Below are positions 6,556-6,587 of a stretch of 6,587 nt of DNA, in pieces. Within the stretch, counting starts at the first letter, position 1. Every line of letters starts with the position of its first letter. Origin of the DNA: Campylobacteraceae bacterium (GTDB lineage: Bacteria > Campylobacterota > Campylobacteria > Campylobacterales > Sulfurovaceae); contig JALSPE010000118.1 in assembly GCA_026986085.1 (NCBI GenBank), positions 1 to 6,587 of the forward strand, in the 5' to 3' direction. Below the pieces are notes generated by a model. The model did not search any database and was not told the origin of the DNA. It saw nothing but the letters and a program-made list of their open reading frames with translations. A program made the translations under genes and the position numbers.

Positions 6556-6574
6556 TCGAGACATATCGTCTCGA
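6556..6574 (+). promoter_or_regulatory. Hairpin just downstream of dctP, without a T-tract
   Basis: TCGAGAC (6556-6562), loop ATATC, GTCTCGA (6568-6574) form a perfect 7-bp stem beginning nine bases after the dctP stop. The bases that follow (TATCTACACACAA) contain no U-run, so it is not a canonical intrinsic terminator. In many binding-protein operons a stem-loop at this place protects the 3' end of the abundant binding-protein message and lowers expression of the permease genes behind it. That role is inferred here. The window ends 13 bases later, so what follows cannot be seen. Confidence 0.55.
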
Positions 6575-6587
6575 TATCTACACACAA

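Overview
The window is AT-rich bacterial DNA in which every gene is on the + strand and packed head to tail. A four-subunit pyruvate:ferredoxin oxidoreductase in the order gamma-delta-alpha-beta, an extended -10 promoter of the TGCTAAAAT type with no clear -35, and strong AGGAG-type ribosome binding sites together suggest a Campylobacterota (epsilonproteobacterial) genome, for example a Sulfurimonas/Sulfurovum/Arcobacter-like organism. This assignment is inferred from gene style, not from a marker gene.

Layout. Positions 1-1178 hold the C-terminal part of a family 5 (DppA/OppA-like) ABC transporter solute-binding protein whose N-terminus lies upstream of the window. After 33 bases comes a small HAD-superfamily phosphatase (1212-1862, TTG start). 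A 65-base gap with a weak candidate promoter precedes porG-porD-porA-porB (1928-5160), a tight operon with gaps of 9 and 9 bases and a 1-base overlap. A 306-base non-coding stretch (5161-5466) holds a hairpin likely to end the por transcript, a 13-bp perfect inverted repeat with arms 87 bases apart, and a promoter for the last gene. That gene (5467-6546) encodes a secreted TRAP-transporter solute-binding protein of the DctP/TakP type, followed after nine bases by a perfect 7-bp hairpin without a T-tract. The membrane subunits (DctQ/DctM) are not in the window and may lie just downstream.

How the genes may work together. PorGDAB interconverts pyruvate + CoA and acetyl-CoA + CO2 using ferredoxin or flavodoxin; in Campylobacterota it can run oxidatively or as pyruvate synthase attached to the reductive TCA cycle. 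The DctP protein keeps the residues that in TakP-like proteins bind a 2-oxoacid or lactate-type carboxylate with a cation, so the uptake system next door could supply pyruvate or a related acid. The two loci have separate transcription signals, so this link is inference.

I see no mobile element, CRISPR array, tRNA or rRNA, and no evidence for a wholly new system. The least explained sequence is the 306-base regulatory region ahead of dctP.
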